Origin: Polaromonas glacialis
Lineage (GTDB): Bacteria > Pseudomonadota > Gammaproteobacteria > Burkholderiales > Burkholderiaceae_C
DNA: 64,000 nucleotides
Direction: 5' to 3'
Assembly (NCBI RefSeq): GCF_000709345.1
Contig: NZ_KL448323.1
Location: 1,520,912-1,584,911, forward strand
Made by a program: the position numbers and the translations under genes. The notes beneath the pieces are model-generated. The model made no database searches. It worked only from the letters and a program-made list of their open reading frames with translations, and had not been told where the DNA came from. This document shows, one piece after another, positions 50,367-61,376 of the stretch (positions within the stretch are counted from its first letter, which is position 1; every line of letters starts with the position of its first letter).

Positions 50367-50807
50367 TCAGGCCACCGTGCGCATGGTACACATCAGTTCG
50401 GCCTCGCAGGCCAGATTTCCGTCCACGCGGCACACGCCCTTGAACTTGAAAATACCGGCTTTCATGCGCAGCAATTCCACGTCCATGATCAGCTGGTCGC
50501 CAGGCCCCACTGGGCGTTTGAAGCGCGCGCCGTCAATGCCGGCGAAGTAATACACGGTCTTGTCGTCCGGCGTCACGCCCAGGGTGGAAAAACTCAGCAA
50601 GGCCGCCGCCTGCGCCATGGCCTCGATCATCAGCACGCCGGGCATGACCGGGTGCTTGGGAAAATGGCCCATGAAAAAAGGCTCGTTGATGGTGACGTTC
50701 TTCAGCGCCTTGATGCTTTTCCCGGTTTCAATCTCCAGCACCCGATCGACCAGCAAAATGGGATAGCGGTGCGGCAATAACTTGAGAATCTGGTGAATGT
50801 CCATCAT
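50367..50807 (-). CDS. fabZ: 3-hydroxyacyl-ACP dehydratase
   Basis: 146-residue hot-dog-fold dehydratase of fatty acid synthesis. The [16 protein letters not shown] opening and the catalytic His/Glu in [23 protein letters not shown] are intact. ATG at 50807 overlaps the lpxD stop (ATGA); the next codon is also ATG, so the start may be 50804. Confidence 0.97.
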   Translation of the reverse strand: MMDIHQILKLLPHRYPILLVDRVLEIETGKSIKALKNVTINEPFFMGHFPKHPVMPGVLMIEAMAQAAALLSFSTLGVTPDDKTVYYFAGIDGARFKRPVGPGDQLIMDVELLRMKAGIFKFKGVCRVDGNLACEAELMCTMRTVA

Positions 50808-51874
50808 GATTTTTCTTCTTTGAATCTAGCCTGCAGTTGTCGCAGGGTTTTTTCTGTTTGTTTGAGCCGTTCACGCAGCGTATGGAGCTGCTTGAGCGTG
50901 GCGGCATTTTTTTCCCAGGCGGCATTGTCGTCGATGGGAAACAGGCCGGTGTAGTGGCCAGGCTTCAACAGCGAGCGGGTCACGGTTGTGGCGGCCGAGA
51001 TATGCACGCCGTCGGCAAGCCGCAAGTGGCCCAGCACGATGGCGCCGCCGCCGACGGTGCAATGCGCGCCAATCGTCGCGCTGCCGGCCACGCCGGCGCA
51101 GCCTGCCATGGCGGAATGTTGTCCGACGCGCACGTTGTGGCCGATCTGCACCAGGTTGTCGAGCTTGACGCCGTCTTCCAGCACCGTGTCCTGCAGGGCG
51201 CCCCGGTCGATGCAGGTGTTGGCGCCGATTTCGACATCATTGCCGATGCGCACCGCGCCCAGCTGCTCGATCTTGACCCACTGGCCGCCGTGCGGCGCAA
51301 AGCCGAAGCCGTCCGCGCCAATCACGGCACCGCAATGGATGATGCAGCGCTCGCCGATGCTGCAGCCGTCAGCCACCGTCACGCGCGCCGAAAGCCGGCT
51401 GCGCGCGCCAATGGCGGCATTCGCGCCAATGACGCAATGCGCGCCGATCCGCGCGCCTTCGCCAATCGCCGCACCGGCATCAATGCACACGAAGGCACCT
51501 ATCGACACATTCGCGCCAATGCTGGCGGTCGGATCGATGATGGCGCTTGAATGGATGGCCGGCGCTGCATCCGGCGCATGCAGCCTTTTCCAGAGCTGGG
51601 TGACCAGTGCAAAGTAATGGTAGGGATCGTCCACCACGATGCAGGAACCGCGCGTCAAGGCCGCATCGCGGACTGAGTGCGCGACGATCACGCAGCCTGC
51701 CCCAGATTGCGCAAGCTGCCCGAGGTACTTCGGATTGCTGAGGAAGGTCAGTTCGTTCGGACCCGACGCGTCCAGGGTGGACAGCCCCTCAATCAGCAAT
51801 TCAGGGTTGCCGATCAGCTCGGCCGGCACCTGGTCGGCCAGCAGCCGGGTGATGTCAGCAAGTTTGAGCGTCAT
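50804..51874 (-). CDS. lpxD: UDP-3-O-acylglucosamine N-acyltransferase
   Basis: 356-residue acyltransferase, third step of lipid A synthesis. N-terminal uridine-binding domain ([13 protein letters not shown]), beta-helix of hexapeptides from about 105, catalytic His in [19 protein letters not shown], and a C-terminal coiled helix ([20 protein letters not shown]) longer than in E. coli. Confidence 0.96.
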   Translation of the reverse strand: MTLKLADITRLLADQVPAELIGNPELLIEGLSTLDASGPNELTFLSNPKYLGQLAQSGAGCVIVAHSVRDAALTRGSCIVVDDPYHYFALVTQLWKRLHAPDAAPAIHSSAIIDPTASIGANVSIGAFVCIDAGAAIGEGARIGAHCVIGANAAIGARSRLSARVTVADGCSIGERCIIHCGAVIGADGFGFAPHGGQWVKIEQLGAVRIGNDVEIGANTCIDRGALQDTVLEDGVKLDNLVQIGHNVRVGQHSAMAGCAGVAGSATIGAHCTVGGGAIVLGHLRLADGVHISAATTVTRSLLKPGHYTGLFPIDDNAAWEKNAATLKQLHTLRERLKQTEKTLRQLQARFKEEKS

Positions 51875-51921
51875 GCGGGACCAGCCCTTTCCACGCTCAT
51901 GCTTATGCGCACCACCGGAAA

Positions 51922-52428
51922 TTACTTGGAAGCGTTCAGCGCCTTGATCACCTTGTCGGTGATGTCATGCTTGGGATTCACGTACACCGATTCCTGAAGG
52001 ATCAGGTCGTATTTTTCGGTTTCAGCCAGGGTTTTGACGACCTTGTTGGCGCGTTCGATGACCAGTTGCAGCTCTTCATTCTTGCGGGCGCTCAGGTCTT
52101 CCTGGAATTCGCGGCGCTTCGTCTGGAAGGTGCGGTCCTGGTCGACCAGCTGGCGCTGGCGCAGCGTGCGCTGGCTTTCCGCCAGTGTCGGCGCTTCGCG
52201 TTCGAACTTGTCCGATTGCGTTTTCAACTGGGCGCCCAGGTCGGTCAGTTCCTTTTCACGCTTGCTGAACTCCTGCTCCAGCTTGGTCTGGGCCGCCTTG
52301 GCCGAATTGGCTTCGCGGAAAATGCGGTCGAGGTTGACGACGCCCACCTTGAATTCCTGCGCGCTGGCCGAAAAGCCGGCGACCGCAATCACCAGGCCGA
52401 GGAAGATTTTGCTGGAAAAATTTTTCAT
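51922..52428 (-). CDS. skp: periplasmic chaperone OmpH/Skp
   Basis: 168-residue exported chaperone that holds unfolded outer-membrane proteins. Signal peptide [24 protein letters not shown], then [20 protein letters not shown] and a long charged coiled-coil (about residues 40-140). ATG overlaps the bamA stop by one base (TAATG). Confidence 0.95.
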   Translation of the reverse strand: MKNFSSKIFLGLVIAVAGFSASAQEFKVGVVNLDRIFREANSAKAAQTKLEQEFSKREKELTDLGAQLKTQSDKFEREAPTLAESQRTLRQRQLVDQDRTFQTKRREFQEDLSARKNEELQLVIERANKVVKTLAETEKYDLILQESVYVNPKHDITDKVIKALNASK

Positions 52429-54728
52429 TAGAAAGAGGTACCAATTTGGAATTGCAAACGTTCGATTTTATCGCCGTCCTGTTTGCGCAGCGGCAAGGCA
52501 TAGGCAATGCGCAGCGGGCCGACCGGGGAAATCCAGCTGATGCCCAGGCCGGTCGATGCCCTGAGGCCATCGGGGCCGCTGAGTTTATAGCTGTCCTTGA
52601 ACACGTTGCCGGCATCGACGAAGCCGTACATGCGCAAGGTGCGGTCGTTTCCGGCCCCTGGAAACGGTGCGATCAGCTCGGCGTTGAGTGTCAGCTTTTT
52701 CGGTGCGCCGACGGACAGGTTGGAGCTGTCGCGCGGGCCCAGCGATCCCTGCTGGAAACCGCGCACCGAGCCCAGGCCGCCTGAGTAGTAATTCTTGAAC
52801 AGCGGATAGGGCTGGCCGTTCAGACCCTTGCCCCAGCCCAGTTCGCCGTTCAGCGCCAGCGTGAACTGCTTGTTCAGTGGAATGTACTGCTGGATCTGGT
52901 AATTGGCGCGGACAAAGCGGATGTCTCCTGCGATGCCCCAGTCGCCATAGACGCGCTGGAAACGGCCTGCTGTGGGCACCAGGGCGCTGTCGCGGCTGTC
53001 GCGCGACCAGCCGACGGTCAGGGGGATCGAGTTGCTCTTGTAGCCGAACTGGTTGGCATAGTCCTGGTAGCTGACCGGCAGGTTGGTGCCGGGAACAATC
53101 GTCAGCGACTCGTAGCCCGAGCCAAAGTACACCGTGTCGGTTTCGGTGAACGGCACGCCAAAGCGGATGCTCGCGCCGCGCGTCTTCAGTTTGTAGTCGC
53201 CGCCCTGCCCTGACAGCGGCTGCGAGGTCCGGTCGTAGACGTCGATGGAGCGTGAAATGCCGTCGGCGGTGAAGTAGGGGTCGATCGTGCTCAGCACCAG
53301 TTGGCGGTTCGACTTGCTGGTGTTGACTTCAATCCCAAGGTAGTTGCCGGAGCCGAAGACGTTTTCCTGCTTGATGCCGAACATCAGCGAAACGCTGTCG
53401 GCACTGGAGTAACCGGCGCCGAGCTGCAGGTTGCCGGTGGGTTTTTCAGCCACGTTGACCGCGATGTCCACCTGGTCGGGCGTGCCGCTCACTTCCTGCG
53501 TTTCCACATTCACTTCGGTGAAGAATCCCAGGCGGTCCACGCGGTCGCGCGACAGGCGGATCTTGTCGCCGTCGTACCAGGACGATTCGAACTGCCGGAA
53601 CTCGCGGCGCACGACTTCGTCGCGGGTGCGGTTGTTGCCAGACACATTGATGCGCCGCACGTAGGCCCGGCGCGACGGCTCGGCCTGGAGCACAAAAGCG
53701 ACGCGGTTGTTCGCACGGTCGATGTCGGGAACCGCCTCGACCTTGGCAAAGGCGAAGCCGAAAACGCCGAAATAGTCGGTGAAGGCCTTGGTGGTTTCGG
53801 CCACCGCATCGGCGTTGTAGGGCTCGCCGGGCTTGATGGCGACGAGTGACTTGAATTCTTCTTCCTTGCCCAGGTAATTGCCTTCGAGCTTGACGCCGGA
53901 CACCACGAAACGCTCGCCTTCGGTCACGTTCAGCGTGATGGCAATGCTCTGCTTGTCTGGGGAAATCGCCACCTGCGTGGTTTCGACCTTGAACTCCAGG
54001 TAACCGCGCGACAGGTAATAGGACCGCAGCGACTCAATGTCGGCATTGAGCTTGGCGCGCGAATAACGGTCGGATTTGGTGTACCAGCTCAGCCAGCCGC
54101 CGGTGTCCAGGTCGAACAGGCCGAGCAGCGTCGATTCGCTGAACGCCTTGTTGCCGGTGATGTGGATTTCCCTGATTTTTGCCACATCGCCTTCGACCAC
54201 GTTGAAGGTCAGGTTGACGCGGTTGCGCTCGATGGGCGTGACGGTGGTGATGACCTCGACGCCGTACAGGCTCTTGTTGATGTACTGGCGCTTGAGTTCC
54301 TGCTCGGCCTTGTCGGCCAGCGCCTTGTCGAACGGCTGGCCGTCGGCGATGCCGGCATCGCGCAGCGCCTTTTTCAACACTTCCTTGTCGAATTCCTTGG
54401 TGCCGACGAAGTCCACGTCGGCCACGGTGGGACGCTCCTCGACGATCACCACCAGCACGTCGCCATTGACTTCAAGCCGCACATCCTTGAAAAGGCCCAG
54501 GCCGAACAAGGCGCGAATGGCGCTGGAACCCTTCTCGTCGTTGTAGATTTCACCGGCCCGGAAAGGCAGCGAGGCAAAAATGGTGCCGGGCTCGACGCGC
54601 TGCAGACCTTCCACCCGGATGTCCCGGACGGTGAATGGATCGACGGCCCAGGCCGTATTGGCGAACAACATGCCGGCGGCGATGGCGCAGACAGCACGAA
54701 CTTTTAAATGATTGAATTGCTTTTGCAT
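52428..54728 (-). CDS. bamA: outer membrane assembly factor BamA
   Basis: 766-residue Omp85 protein that inserts beta-barrel proteins. Signal peptide MQKQFNHLKVRAVCAIAAGMLFANTAWA, five POTRA domains (about 30-430, first one FTVRDIRVEGLQRVEPGTIF), then a 16-strand barrel with VRGFQQGSLGPRD in the conserved L6 loop and C-terminal Phe (QFQIGTSF). ATG at 54728 chosen; the frame to 54767 overlaps rseP. Confidence 0.97.
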   Translation of the reverse strand: MQKQFNHLKVRAVCAIAAGMLFANTAWAVDPFTVRDIRVEGLQRVEPGTIFASLPFRAGEIYNDEKGSSAIRALFGLGLFKDVRLEVNGDVLVVIVEERPTVADVDFVGTKEFDKEVLKKALRDAGIADGQPFDKALADKAEQELKRQYINKSLYGVEVITTVTPIERNRVNLTFNVVEGDVAKIREIHITGNKAFSESTLLGLFDLDTGGWLSWYTKSDRYSRAKLNADIESLRSYYLSRGYLEFKVETTQVAISPDKQSIAITLNVTEGERFVVSGVKLEGNYLGKEEEFKSLVAIKPGEPYNADAVAETTKAFTDYFGVFGFAFAKVEAVPDIDRANNRVAFVLQAEPSRRAYVRRINVSGNNRTRDEVVRREFRQFESSWYDGDKIRLSRDRVDRLGFFTEVNVETQEVSGTPDQVDIAVNVAEKPTGNLQLGAGYSSADSVSLMFGIKQENVFGSGNYLGIEVNTSKSNRQLVLSTIDPYFTADGISRSIDVYDRTSQPLSGQGGDYKLKTRGASIRFGVPFTETDTVYFGSGYESLTIVPGTNLPVSYQDYANQFGYKSNSIPLTVGWSRDSRDSALVPTAGRFQRVYGDWGIAGDIRFVRANYQIQQYIPLNKQFTLALNGELGWGKGLNGQPYPLFKNYYSGGLGSVRGFQQGSLGPRDSSNLSVGAPKKLTLNAELIAPFPGAGNDRTLRMYGFVDAGNVFKDSYKLSGPDGLRASTGLGISWISPVGPLRIAYALPLRKQDGDKIERLQFQIGTSF

Positions 54729-54741
54729 GAATTGGTAGGAG

Positions 54742-56118
54742 TTAGCCGACAAGCCGGGCGACATCATTAAAAAGGGCGATGCTCATCATGCCCAGGAGAA
54801 TCGCAACGCCACCGCGCTGCAGACGGTCCATCCAGGCGTCTGACACGCCCCGACCGGTGATCCATTCCCAAAGATAATACATCAGGTGCCCACCGTCCAG
54901 AACCGGCAGCGGCAGCAGGTTCAGCACGCCCAGGCTGACGCTGACCAGGGCCAGAAACACCAGATACGACGTCCATCCCAGAGTGGCGGACTTGCCGGCG
55001 TAGTCGGCAATGGTGAGCGGGCCGCTCAGGTTCTTCAGCGATGCTTCGCCGATGACCATCTTGCCCATCATCTTGAGCGTCAGCACGGACACTTCCCAAG
55101 TACGGACGGCGCCTTGCCACAAGCCGTCGAGCGGCCCGTAACGCACCGTGACAAATTCAGGCGGCGCGCCGACGTAGGCGCCGATCCGGGCGACCGCGAC
55201 ATTGTTCTCCTGGCTAATTTCGGGCGTGACCTGCAGGGCCATTGGCTGGCCTGCGCGCAGGATCTGCCAGCGTTGCGGCGCCACGACCCCCTGGTCCGCG
55301 CCTGGCGACTGGGCGTGGGCGCGGATGGTTTCGCGCAGCTGCTGGCCATCGACGATCGAGATGTCGCCAATGCGCCGGACCACGTCGCCCGCCTTCAGGC
55401 CAGATTTTTCAGCGGCGCTGGCCGCCATGACCTCGCCGATCACCGGCGCGGTCCACGGCCCGACAATGCCGATTTTCCGGAACAGCTGGGCATCGGCATC
55501 AGCGGCATGGAGCCGGCTGAGCGGCAACAGAACCGTTCGTGTCGATGCGCCGGCCTCGTCGCCAAGCACCAGCTGCAAATCCTGCCCATCGAGCGCGCCC
55601 TGGGTCAGGCGCCAGCGCAGGTCTTCAAACGAGCGAAGCGTTTCCAGTTCATCGCCTTCAAAAGCCGCCTTCTGGACGATCTCGCCGCCGGTCAGCCCGG
55701 CCTGCTGCGCCAATGAACCGGCCACCGGGCTGGCCAGAACCGCCCTGGGTTCCTGCACCCCGCTCCAGTTCACCACGGCATACAGCAACACGGCCAGCAG
55801 CAGATTGGCAAGTGGCCCCGCCGCCACGACCGCTGCGCGCGACTTGAGCGGCTGCGTGTTGAACGCAAGGTGGCGCTCGGCCGGATCGACCGGCGCTTCG
55901 CGTTCATCGAGCATCTTCACATAGCCACCGAGCGGCAGCATGCCGATGGAAAAATCAGTGTCCTTGCCCTTGAGGCGCCAGGTGAAGAGCGGCTTGCCAA
56001 AACCTATGGAAAACTTCAGCACCTTGATGCCGCAGGCCACCGCCACCCGGTAGTGGCCGTACTCATGCACGGCAATCAGGATTCCAAGCGTCACCAGAAA
56101 GGAAATCAGCGTCAGCAT
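54742..56118 (-). CDS. rseP: site-2 protease RseP
   Basis: 458-residue intramembrane zinc protease of the envelope-stress cascade. HEYGH zinc motif at 18-22 in the first helix, two PDZ domains (about 120-320), and the third zinc ligand in LPVLDGGHLMYYL near residue 400. Start at 56118 follows the dxr stop at once; earlier open frame is the dxr shadow. Confidence 0.96.
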   Translation of the reverse strand: MLTLISFLVTLGILIAVHEYGHYRVAVACGIKVLKFSIGFGKPLFTWRLKGKDTDFSIGMLPLGGYVKMLDEREAPVDPAERHLAFNTQPLKSRAAVVAAGPLANLLLAVLLYAVVNWSGVQEPRAVLASPVAGSLAQQAGLTGGEIVQKAAFEGDELETLRSFEDLRWRLTQGALDGQDLQLVLGDEAGASTRTVLLPLSRLHAADADAQLFRKIGIVGPWTAPVIGEVMAASAAEKSGLKAGDVVRRIGDISIVDGQQLRETIRAHAQSPGADQGVVAPQRWQILRAGQPMALQVTPEISQENNVAVARIGAYVGAPPEFVTVRYGPLDGLWQGAVRTWEVSVLTLKMMGKMVIGEASLKNLSGPLTIADYAGKSATLGWTSYLVFLALVSVSLGVLNLLPLPVLDGGHLMYYLWEWITGRGVSDAWMDRLQRGGVAILLGMMSIALFNDVARLVG

Positions 56119-56119
56119 G

Positions 56120-57307
56120 TCAGGACTCCAGACGTTCGGCAATTCGACCCGCAACCCGGCGCGACTCGGCGTCCAGCGCCAGCAGGCCTTCGATATCGTG
56201 GATGCCGGAGACGCCAACGGCCTCCAGGGTTGCATGGTTCACTTGGTGAATATGGTCAAAGCGGATTCGCCTGTCAAGGAAGGCGGCCACCGCGATTTCA
56301 TTGGCGGCATTCAGGACGGCGGCGCTGCCGACGGGCGCCCGGAGCACTTCCCAGGCCAGCGGCAGGCCAGGGAAGCGCGCATGATCGGGGACTTCAAACG
56401 TCATGTTCGCCAGGTTTCTGAAGTCCAGCGACTTCGCCCCGGAACTGATGCGCTCGGGCCAGGCCAGGCCATAGGCGATCGGCACCCGCATGTCGGGCGT
56501 TCCCATTTGCGCCACCACCGAGCTGTCGCGGTACTGCACCATGGAATGGATGATGCTTTGCGGATGGATCACCACTTCGATTTGGCTTGGTGCCATGCCG
56601 AACAGGTACTTGGCCTCGATGACTTCGAGCGCCTTGTTCATCATGGTGGCCGAATCGACCGAAATCTTGCGCCCCATGACCCAGTTCGGATGCGCGCAGG
56701 CCTGCTCGGGCGTCACATCGCGCAGGCTGTCGGGTGCGTGGGTGCGAAACGGTCCGCCCGACGCGGTCAGGATGATTTTTTCAACCCGGCGCGGCCAGCT
56801 GGCCGGGTCATCGGGCAGCGACTGGAAGATGGCCGAATGCTCGCTGTCAATCGGCAACAGTCTGGCGCCCCCGGCTTCAACGGCCTGCATGAACACGTCG
56901 CCACCGACCACCAGCGCCTCCTTGTTGGCCAGCAGCAGGCGCTTTCCAGCCCGGGCCGCAGCCATGCAGGACGGCAACCCGGCAGCGCCGACAATCGCTG
57001 CCATGACTGCATCGACCTGCTCATGCGACGCTATCATTTCAAGAGCATCTTGCGCATACAGGACGTGCGTAAATAGCCCATTTGACTTGATTTTTTCAGC
57101 CAGCAGCCGGGCATGCGGCGCGCTGACCATCACCGCGTACCGTGGCTTGAACTGCGCGCACTGCGCCAGCATGAGATCGACCTGGGTGGCGGCACTCAGC
57201 GCAAACACCTCGAAACGATCGGGGTGCCGTGCAATCACCTCCAGCGTGCTGACGCCGATGGAGCCGGTGGAACCCAGAACGGTGATGCGCTGCTTGTCGA
57301 AGGTCAT
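56120..57307 (-). CDS. dxr: 1-deoxy-D-xylulose 5-phosphate reductoisomerase
   Basis: 395-residue NADPH enzyme of the non-mevalonate isoprenoid pathway. NADPH site TVLGSTGSIGVSTLEVI, metal/substrate residues in LPIDSEHSAIFQ and MGRKISVDSATMMNKALEVIEA. A repeat copy at 57030 encodes THVLYAQDALEMIAS in the cofactor domain, where homologues usually have a different, non-conserved stretch. Confidence 0.97.
   Translation of the reverse strand: MTFDKQRITVLGSTGSIGVSTLEVIARHPDRFEVFALSAATQVDLMLAQCAQFKPRYAVMVSAPHARLLAEKIKSNGLFTHVLYAQDALEMIASHEQVDAVMAAIVGAAGLPSCMAAARAGKRLLLANKEALVVGGDVFMQAVEAGGARLLPIDSEHSAIFQSLPDDPASWPRRVEKIILTASGGPFRTHAPDSLRDVTPEQACAHPNWVMGRKISVDSATMMNKALEVIEAKYLFGMAPSQIEVVIHPQSIIHSMVQYRDSSVVAQMGTPDMRVPIAYGLAWPERISSGAKSLDFRNLANMTFEVPDHARFPGLPLAWEVLRAPVGSAAVLNAANEIAVAAFLDRRIRFDHIHQVNHATLEAVGVSGIHDIEGLLALDAESRRVAGRIAERLES
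57030..57079 (+). repeat. dispersed repeat copy within dxr
   Basis: GCTATCATTTCAAGAGCATC then TTGCGCATACAGGACGTGCG and TAAATAGCCC. Matches the copy at 47507 almost base for base over the central 20 bp. Confidence 0.75.
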
Positions 57308-57333
57308 GTAGGAGAGAGTCCGGCCGGAAAAGG

Positions 57334-58164
57334 TTACAGGGTGACCAGCATCATGGCCAGCGGCAAGGCGGGCAGGAGCGCATCGACACGGTCCAGCACG
57401 CCGCCATGGCCGGGCAGCAGACCGCTGGAATCCTTGACGCCGGCGCTGCGCTTGATCAGTGACTCGACCAGGTCGCCGACCACGCTCATGGCCGCCAGAA
57501 AAATCACGGCCAGCAGCATCAGTGCGATGCCGTGGCGCTGGACCAGCTGGCTGTAGAGCGTATTGCCGCCCCAGAAAGACCAGGCCAGCGAAAGCGCAAC
57601 CACGCCAGCCATGCCGCCCCAGACGCCTTCCCAGCTTTTGCCGGGGCTGATGGACGGCGCCAGCTTGCCCTTGCTGAAGCGCCCGCCCAGGGCGCGGCCG
57701 GCGAAATAGGCAAAGATGTCGGCCACCCAGACCAGCACCAGCACGGATAGCAGGAATTCAATGCCCATGACGCGCGCCTGGGCAATTGCCAGCCACGCCA
57801 GCCACAGCGCGACCAGGCCACCGCATAGGCGCAACGCCTTTGGAATTTTGGCCCAGCCGGCAACGCCCGCACGCAACAGCCAGGCGCCTGCCAGCACCCA
57901 GGCTGCACCGCAAACCGCCCAGAGAAGCGGCAGCGGCCGTTCAAGCAGGCCGCCGTACCACGACAGGCCGCATGCCAGCACGCACAGCGCCGCCAGAGCG
58001 AAAGAGCCGGCCTGTCCAAAGTCATTGAGACGGCCCCATTCCCAGGCGCCCGCTGCAATCATCACCAAGGCCAGGGCGAAAAAAGGAACTGGCGTTTTGT
58101 AGAAAAGCGCAGGAAGCAAAATCGCCAGCAGGACGATGGCAGTGATGACACGCTGTTTAAACAT
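57334..58164 (-). CDS. cdsA: phosphatidate cytidylyltransferase
   Basis: 276-residue inner-membrane enzyme making CDP-diacylglycerol. About eight helices; C-terminal signature region SPGKSWEGVWGGMAG and then SVVGDLVESLIKRSAGVKDS with the metal-binding Asp residues. One-base overlap with uppS (TGATG). Confidence 0.96.
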   Translation of the reverse strand: MFKQRVITAIVLLAILLPALFYKTPVPFFALALVMIAAGAWEWGRLNDFGQAGSFALAALCVLACGLSWYGGLLERPLPLLWAVCGAAWVLAGAWLLRAGVAGWAKIPKALRLCGGLVALWLAWLAIAQARVMGIEFLLSVLVLVWVADIFAYFAGRALGGRFSKGKLAPSISPGKSWEGVWGGMAGVVALSLAWSFWGGNTLYSQLVQRHGIALMLLAVIFLAAMSVVGDLVESLIKRSAGVKDSSGLLPGHGGVLDRVDALLPALPLAMMLVTL

Positions 58165-58904
58165 CAGGCAGCATTTTCGTTGGTAACCTTGTGCGGGGCG
58201 CCCAGCTGGGCCGAGGTCTGGCCAAAGCGGCGCTCGCGGGCACTGTAGGCGGCAATCGCTTCGTCAAGTGCCGCCTCGTCGAATTCAGGCCAGAGCCTGG
58301 CTGAAAAAAAGAGTTCTGAATAGGCCGCCTGCCAAAGCATGAAGTTGCTGATGCGCAATTCTCCACCGGTGCGGATCAAGAGATCGGGGTCGGGCACATG
58401 CGCCAGCGCCATTGCCTGATCGAGCGACTGCTCGGTGATGGCTTCGCCACGACTGGCCAGTTTCTGCGCGGCCTGGGCAATGTCCCAGCGTCCGCCATAG
58501 TTGAAACACACGTTGAAGACCAGGCGCTGGTTTGCCGCCGTATTGGATTCAGCTTCCAGCAGGCCGGCCTGGACCCTCGTGGAAAGCCGCTGGCGGTCGC
58601 CGATGAAGTGAAGCCGCACGCCGTTGTCATTCAGGCGCGGCACCTGCTTGGCCAATGCCAGCACCAGTAAATCCATCAACCCGGAGACTTCGTCCGACGG
58701 CCGGTTCCAGTTCTCGGAGGAAAACGCAAACACCGTCAGCACGCGGACGCCGCGCGCAAGGCAGGCCTTCACGCAGTCACTGAGCGCATCGACGCCCTGC
58801 TTGTGACCCGCGATGCGCGGCAAAAAGCGTTTCTTGGCCCACCGGCCATTGCCATCCATGACGATGGCAATATGGTGCGGAACAGTCAAGGCGGAAGTGG
58901 CCAT
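58164..58904 (-). CDS. uppS: undecaprenyl diphosphate synthase
   Basis: 246-residue cis-prenyltransferase that makes the C55 carrier for peptidoglycan. Catalytic Asp17 in VMDGNGRWAKKR, FAFSSENWNRP, and RTGGELRISNFMLWQAAYSEL near the C-terminus. Between frr and cdsA, the usual order. Confidence 0.97.
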   Translation of the reverse strand: MATSALTVPHHIAIVMDGNGRWAKKRFLPRIAGHKQGVDALSDCVKACLARGVRVLTVFAFSSENWNRPSDEVSGLMDLLVLALAKQVPRLNDNGVRLHFIGDRQRLSTRVQAGLLEAESNTAANQRLVFNVCFNYGGRWDIAQAAQKLASRGEAITEQSLDQAMALAHVPDPDLLIRTGGELRISNFMLWQAAYSELFFSARLWPEFDEAALDEAIAAYSARERRFGQTSAQLGAPHKVTNENAA

Positions 58905-58932
58905 GGGTTGGTTCAGGCCAGGTGAGGCGACG

Positions 58933-59493
58933 TCAAACCGCCATCAGGTCTTGTTCCTTGCCGGCGACCATCTTGTCCACGTCGGCAATGAAACGGTCGG
59001 TGAATTTCTGGATTTCATCCTGCGAACGGCGTTCGTCGTCCTCGGAGGCCAGCTTGTCCTTGACCAGCTTCTTGACGCCGTCATTGGCGTCGCGGCGCAG
59101 GTTGCGGATGGCCACCTTGGCGTGCTCGCCCTCGGCACGAACGACCTTGGTAAGTTCCTTGCGGCGCTCTTCGGTCATGGCCGGCATCGGAACGCGGATC
59201 AGGTCGCCCTGCGACGCCGGGTTCAGGCCCAGGTCGGAATCGCGAATGGCTTTTTCGATCTTGGCGCCCATGCCTTTTTCCCATGGCGAGACGCTGATGG
59301 TCCGGGCATCGAGCAGCGCGACGTTGGCCACCTGGCTGATGGGCACCATGGAGCCGTAATAGTCCACATGCACGCTGTCGAGCAGGCCGGGGTTGGCACG
59401 GCCGGTGCGGATTTTGGTCAGGTTGTGCTGGAAGGATTCCAGGGACTGCTGCATTTTTTGCGTTGCCTGCTGCTTGATCTCAACAATACTCAT
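58933..59493 (-). CDS. frr: ribosome recycling factor
   Basis: 186-residue factor that splits post-termination ribosomes with EF-G. Family segments [39 protein letters not shown] and [16 protein letters not shown] are present. Normal length. Confidence 0.97.
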   Translation of the reverse strand: MSIVEIKQQATQKMQQSLESFQHNLTKIRTGRANPGLLDSVHVDYYGSMVPISQVANVALLDARTISVSPWEKGMGAKIEKAIRDSDLGLNPASQGDLIRVPMPAMTEERRKELTKVVRAEGEHAKVAIRNLRRDANDGVKKLVKDKLASEDDERRSQDEIQKFTDRFIADVDKMVAGKEQDLMAV

Positions 59494-59556
59494 TATCGAA
59501 TCTCCTGATGACTGAATTCAAAAAAATGCAAAACGGCGCTCTGGCGCCAAACCGTC

Positions 59557-60267
59557 TCAGACGTGAACCAGGGTTCCTTCGTCCTCACCCATGACCACGC
59601 GCTTGAGCGCGCCCAGCTTGAAAATGCTGAAAATCTTGATCGGCAACTTCTGGTCGCGGCACAGCGCAAACGCCGTGGCGTCCATCACTTCAAGATTCTT
59701 GCCGATGGCTTCGTCAAAAGTGATGCTGGTGTAGCGCGTGGCCAGCGGGTCTTTCTTCGGATCTGCAGAATAAACGCCGTCAACCTTGGTGGCTTTCAGC
59801 ACAATTTCAGCACCGATTTCAGCGCCACGCAAGGCGGCCGCCGTGTCGGTGGTAAAGAAGGGGTTGCCCGTGCCAGCCGCAAAAACAACCACCTTGCCCT
59901 CTTCCAGGTACTGCAAAGCCTTGGGACGGACATAGGGCTCAACCACACGCTCGATGGCGATGGCAGACATCACCCGGGCAATCAGGCCGGCCTTGTCCAT
60001 CGTGTCGCCCAGCGCGAGTGCGTTCATGACGGTGGCCAGCATGCCCATGTAGTCGGCCGTTGCGCGATCCATGCCGACCGAGCCGCCGGCCACGCCGCGA
60101 AAGATGTTGCCGCCGCCAATGACCACGGCCACCTGCACGCCCATGCGCGTGACCTCGGCGATTTCTTCCACCATGCGAACGATGGTCGCGCGGTTGATGC
60201 CGAATGCATCATCGCCCATCAGTGCCTCACCTGACAGTTTTAACAAGATGCGCTTGTAGGCTGGCAT
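59557..60267 (-). CDS. pyrH: UMP kinase
   Basis: 236-residue hexameric amino-acid-kinase-fold enzyme phosphorylating [19 protein letters not shown] opening, [14 protein letters not shown], and [20 protein letters not shown] (residues about 132-151). Between tsf and frr. Confidence 0.97.
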   Translation of the reverse strand: MPAYKRILLKLSGEALMGDDAFGINRATIVRMVEEIAEVTRMGVQVAVVIGGGNIFRGVAGGSVGMDRATADYMGMLATVMNALALGDTMDKAGLIARVMSAIAIERVVEPYVRPKALQYLEEGKVVVFAAGTGNPFFTTDTAAALRGAEIGAEIVLKATKVDGVYSADPKKDPLATRYTSITFDEAIGKNLEVMDATAFALCRDQKLPIKIFSIFKLGALKRVVMGEDEGTLVHV

Positions 60268-60330
60268 GGAGAAGCTTTCGTGATGGGTTGAATGGATAAA
60301 AAAACGGCCTTCCGGGTGGAAGCAAGGGAC

Positions 60331-61251
60331 TCAGGCGCCCTTGGCGGCAGCGACTTGGGCGGCGACTTCAGCAGCGAAATCGTCAACCTTCTTTTCGATG
60401 CCTTCGCCGACAACGTACAGCGTGAAGGATTTGACGCTGGTCGCCTTTTCCTTGAGCATCTGCTCGACGGTCTGCTTGTCGTTCTTGACAAAGGTCTGGT
60501 TGTTCAGGCTGACTTCCTTCAGGTATTTCTGAACGCCGCCCTCGATGCGCTTGGCGACGATCTCAGCGGACTGGACCGGCTTGCCAGCGGCCTGGGCGAC
60601 GGAAGCGTCTTCCGCAGCTTTTGCGGCGGCAACTGAACGCTCTTTGGCCACCAGATCGGCAGGCACATCAGCGCTGGACAGGGCCACCGGCTTCATGGCG
60701 GCCACATGCATGGCCACGTCCTTGGCAGCGGCTTCGTCACCCTCAAACTCCACAACCACGCCAATGCGCGTGCCGTGCAGGTAGGCAGCCGACTTGCCAT
60801 CGGCAAAACGCTTGAAGCGACGCACCGTCATGTTTTCGCCGATCTTGCCGATCAGGCCCCTGCGCACGTCTTCGACGGTTGGACCGAAGCTGTCCATGGA
60901 CAGCGGCATCGCAGCCAGGGCCTCAAGATCGGCAGGATTGTTCTTGACAATGCCTTCGGCCACCGCATTGGCAAAAGCCAGGAAGCTGTCGTTCTTGGTC
61001 ACGAAGTCGGTTTCGCAGTTGATTTCCACCAGCGCGGCATGGTCGCCTTCGCGGGCCATGGCCACGACGCCTTCGGCCGTGACGCGGGAAGCCGCCTTGC
61101 CAGCCTTGCTGCCGAGCTTGACGCGCAGCAGTTCTTCGGCTTTGTCGAAGTCGCCTTCAGCCTCGGTCAGCGCCTTCTTGCATTCCATCATGGGTGCGTC
61201 GGTCTTGGCGCGCAGTTCAGCGACCATCTTTGCAGTAATTGCCATTGCCAT
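60331..61251 (-). CDS. tsf: elongation factor Ts
   Basis: 306-residue nucleotide exchange factor of EF-Tu. N-terminal [20 protein letters not shown], conserved ETDFVTKN and the C-terminal dimerisation module ([13 protein letters not shown]). ATG at 61251 has GGAG 8 bases upstream; the open frame to 61296 has no such site. Confidence 0.97.
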   Translation of the reverse strand: MAMAITAKMVAELRAKTDAPMMECKKALTEAEGDFDKAEELLRVKLGSKAGKAASRVTAEGVVAMAREGDHAALVEINCETDFVTKNDSFLAFANAVAEGIVKNNPADLEALAAMPLSMDSFGPTVEDVRRGLIGKIGENMTVRRFKRFADGKSAAYLHGTRIGVVVEFEGDEAAAKDVAMHVAAMKPVALSSADVPADLVAKERSVAAAKAAEDASVAQAAGKPVQSAEIVAKRIEGGVQKYLKEVSLNNQTFVKNDKQTVEQMLKEKATSVKSFTLYVVGEGIEKKVDDFAAEVAAQVAAAKGA

Positions 61252-61324
61252 TTTTAATTCTCCGTAATTTCGTTTCGACCTGGAAGTGCGCTTCAACAGC
61301 GCACTTCATCTTGTTAACGTGTGA

Positions 61325-61349
61325 AAAAGGGGCTACACGAGCCCCTTTT
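61325..61349 (-). terminator. hairpin between rpsB and tsf
   Basis: AAAAGGGGCT (61325-61334) and AGCCCCTTTT (61340-61349), 5-base loop; on the minus strand the 3' arm ends in a T-run. Probably a partial terminator lowering tsf relative to rpsB. Confidence 0.7.
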
Positions 61350-61376
61350 ACGCGTTTGGCGCAAGGCCAATGCCCA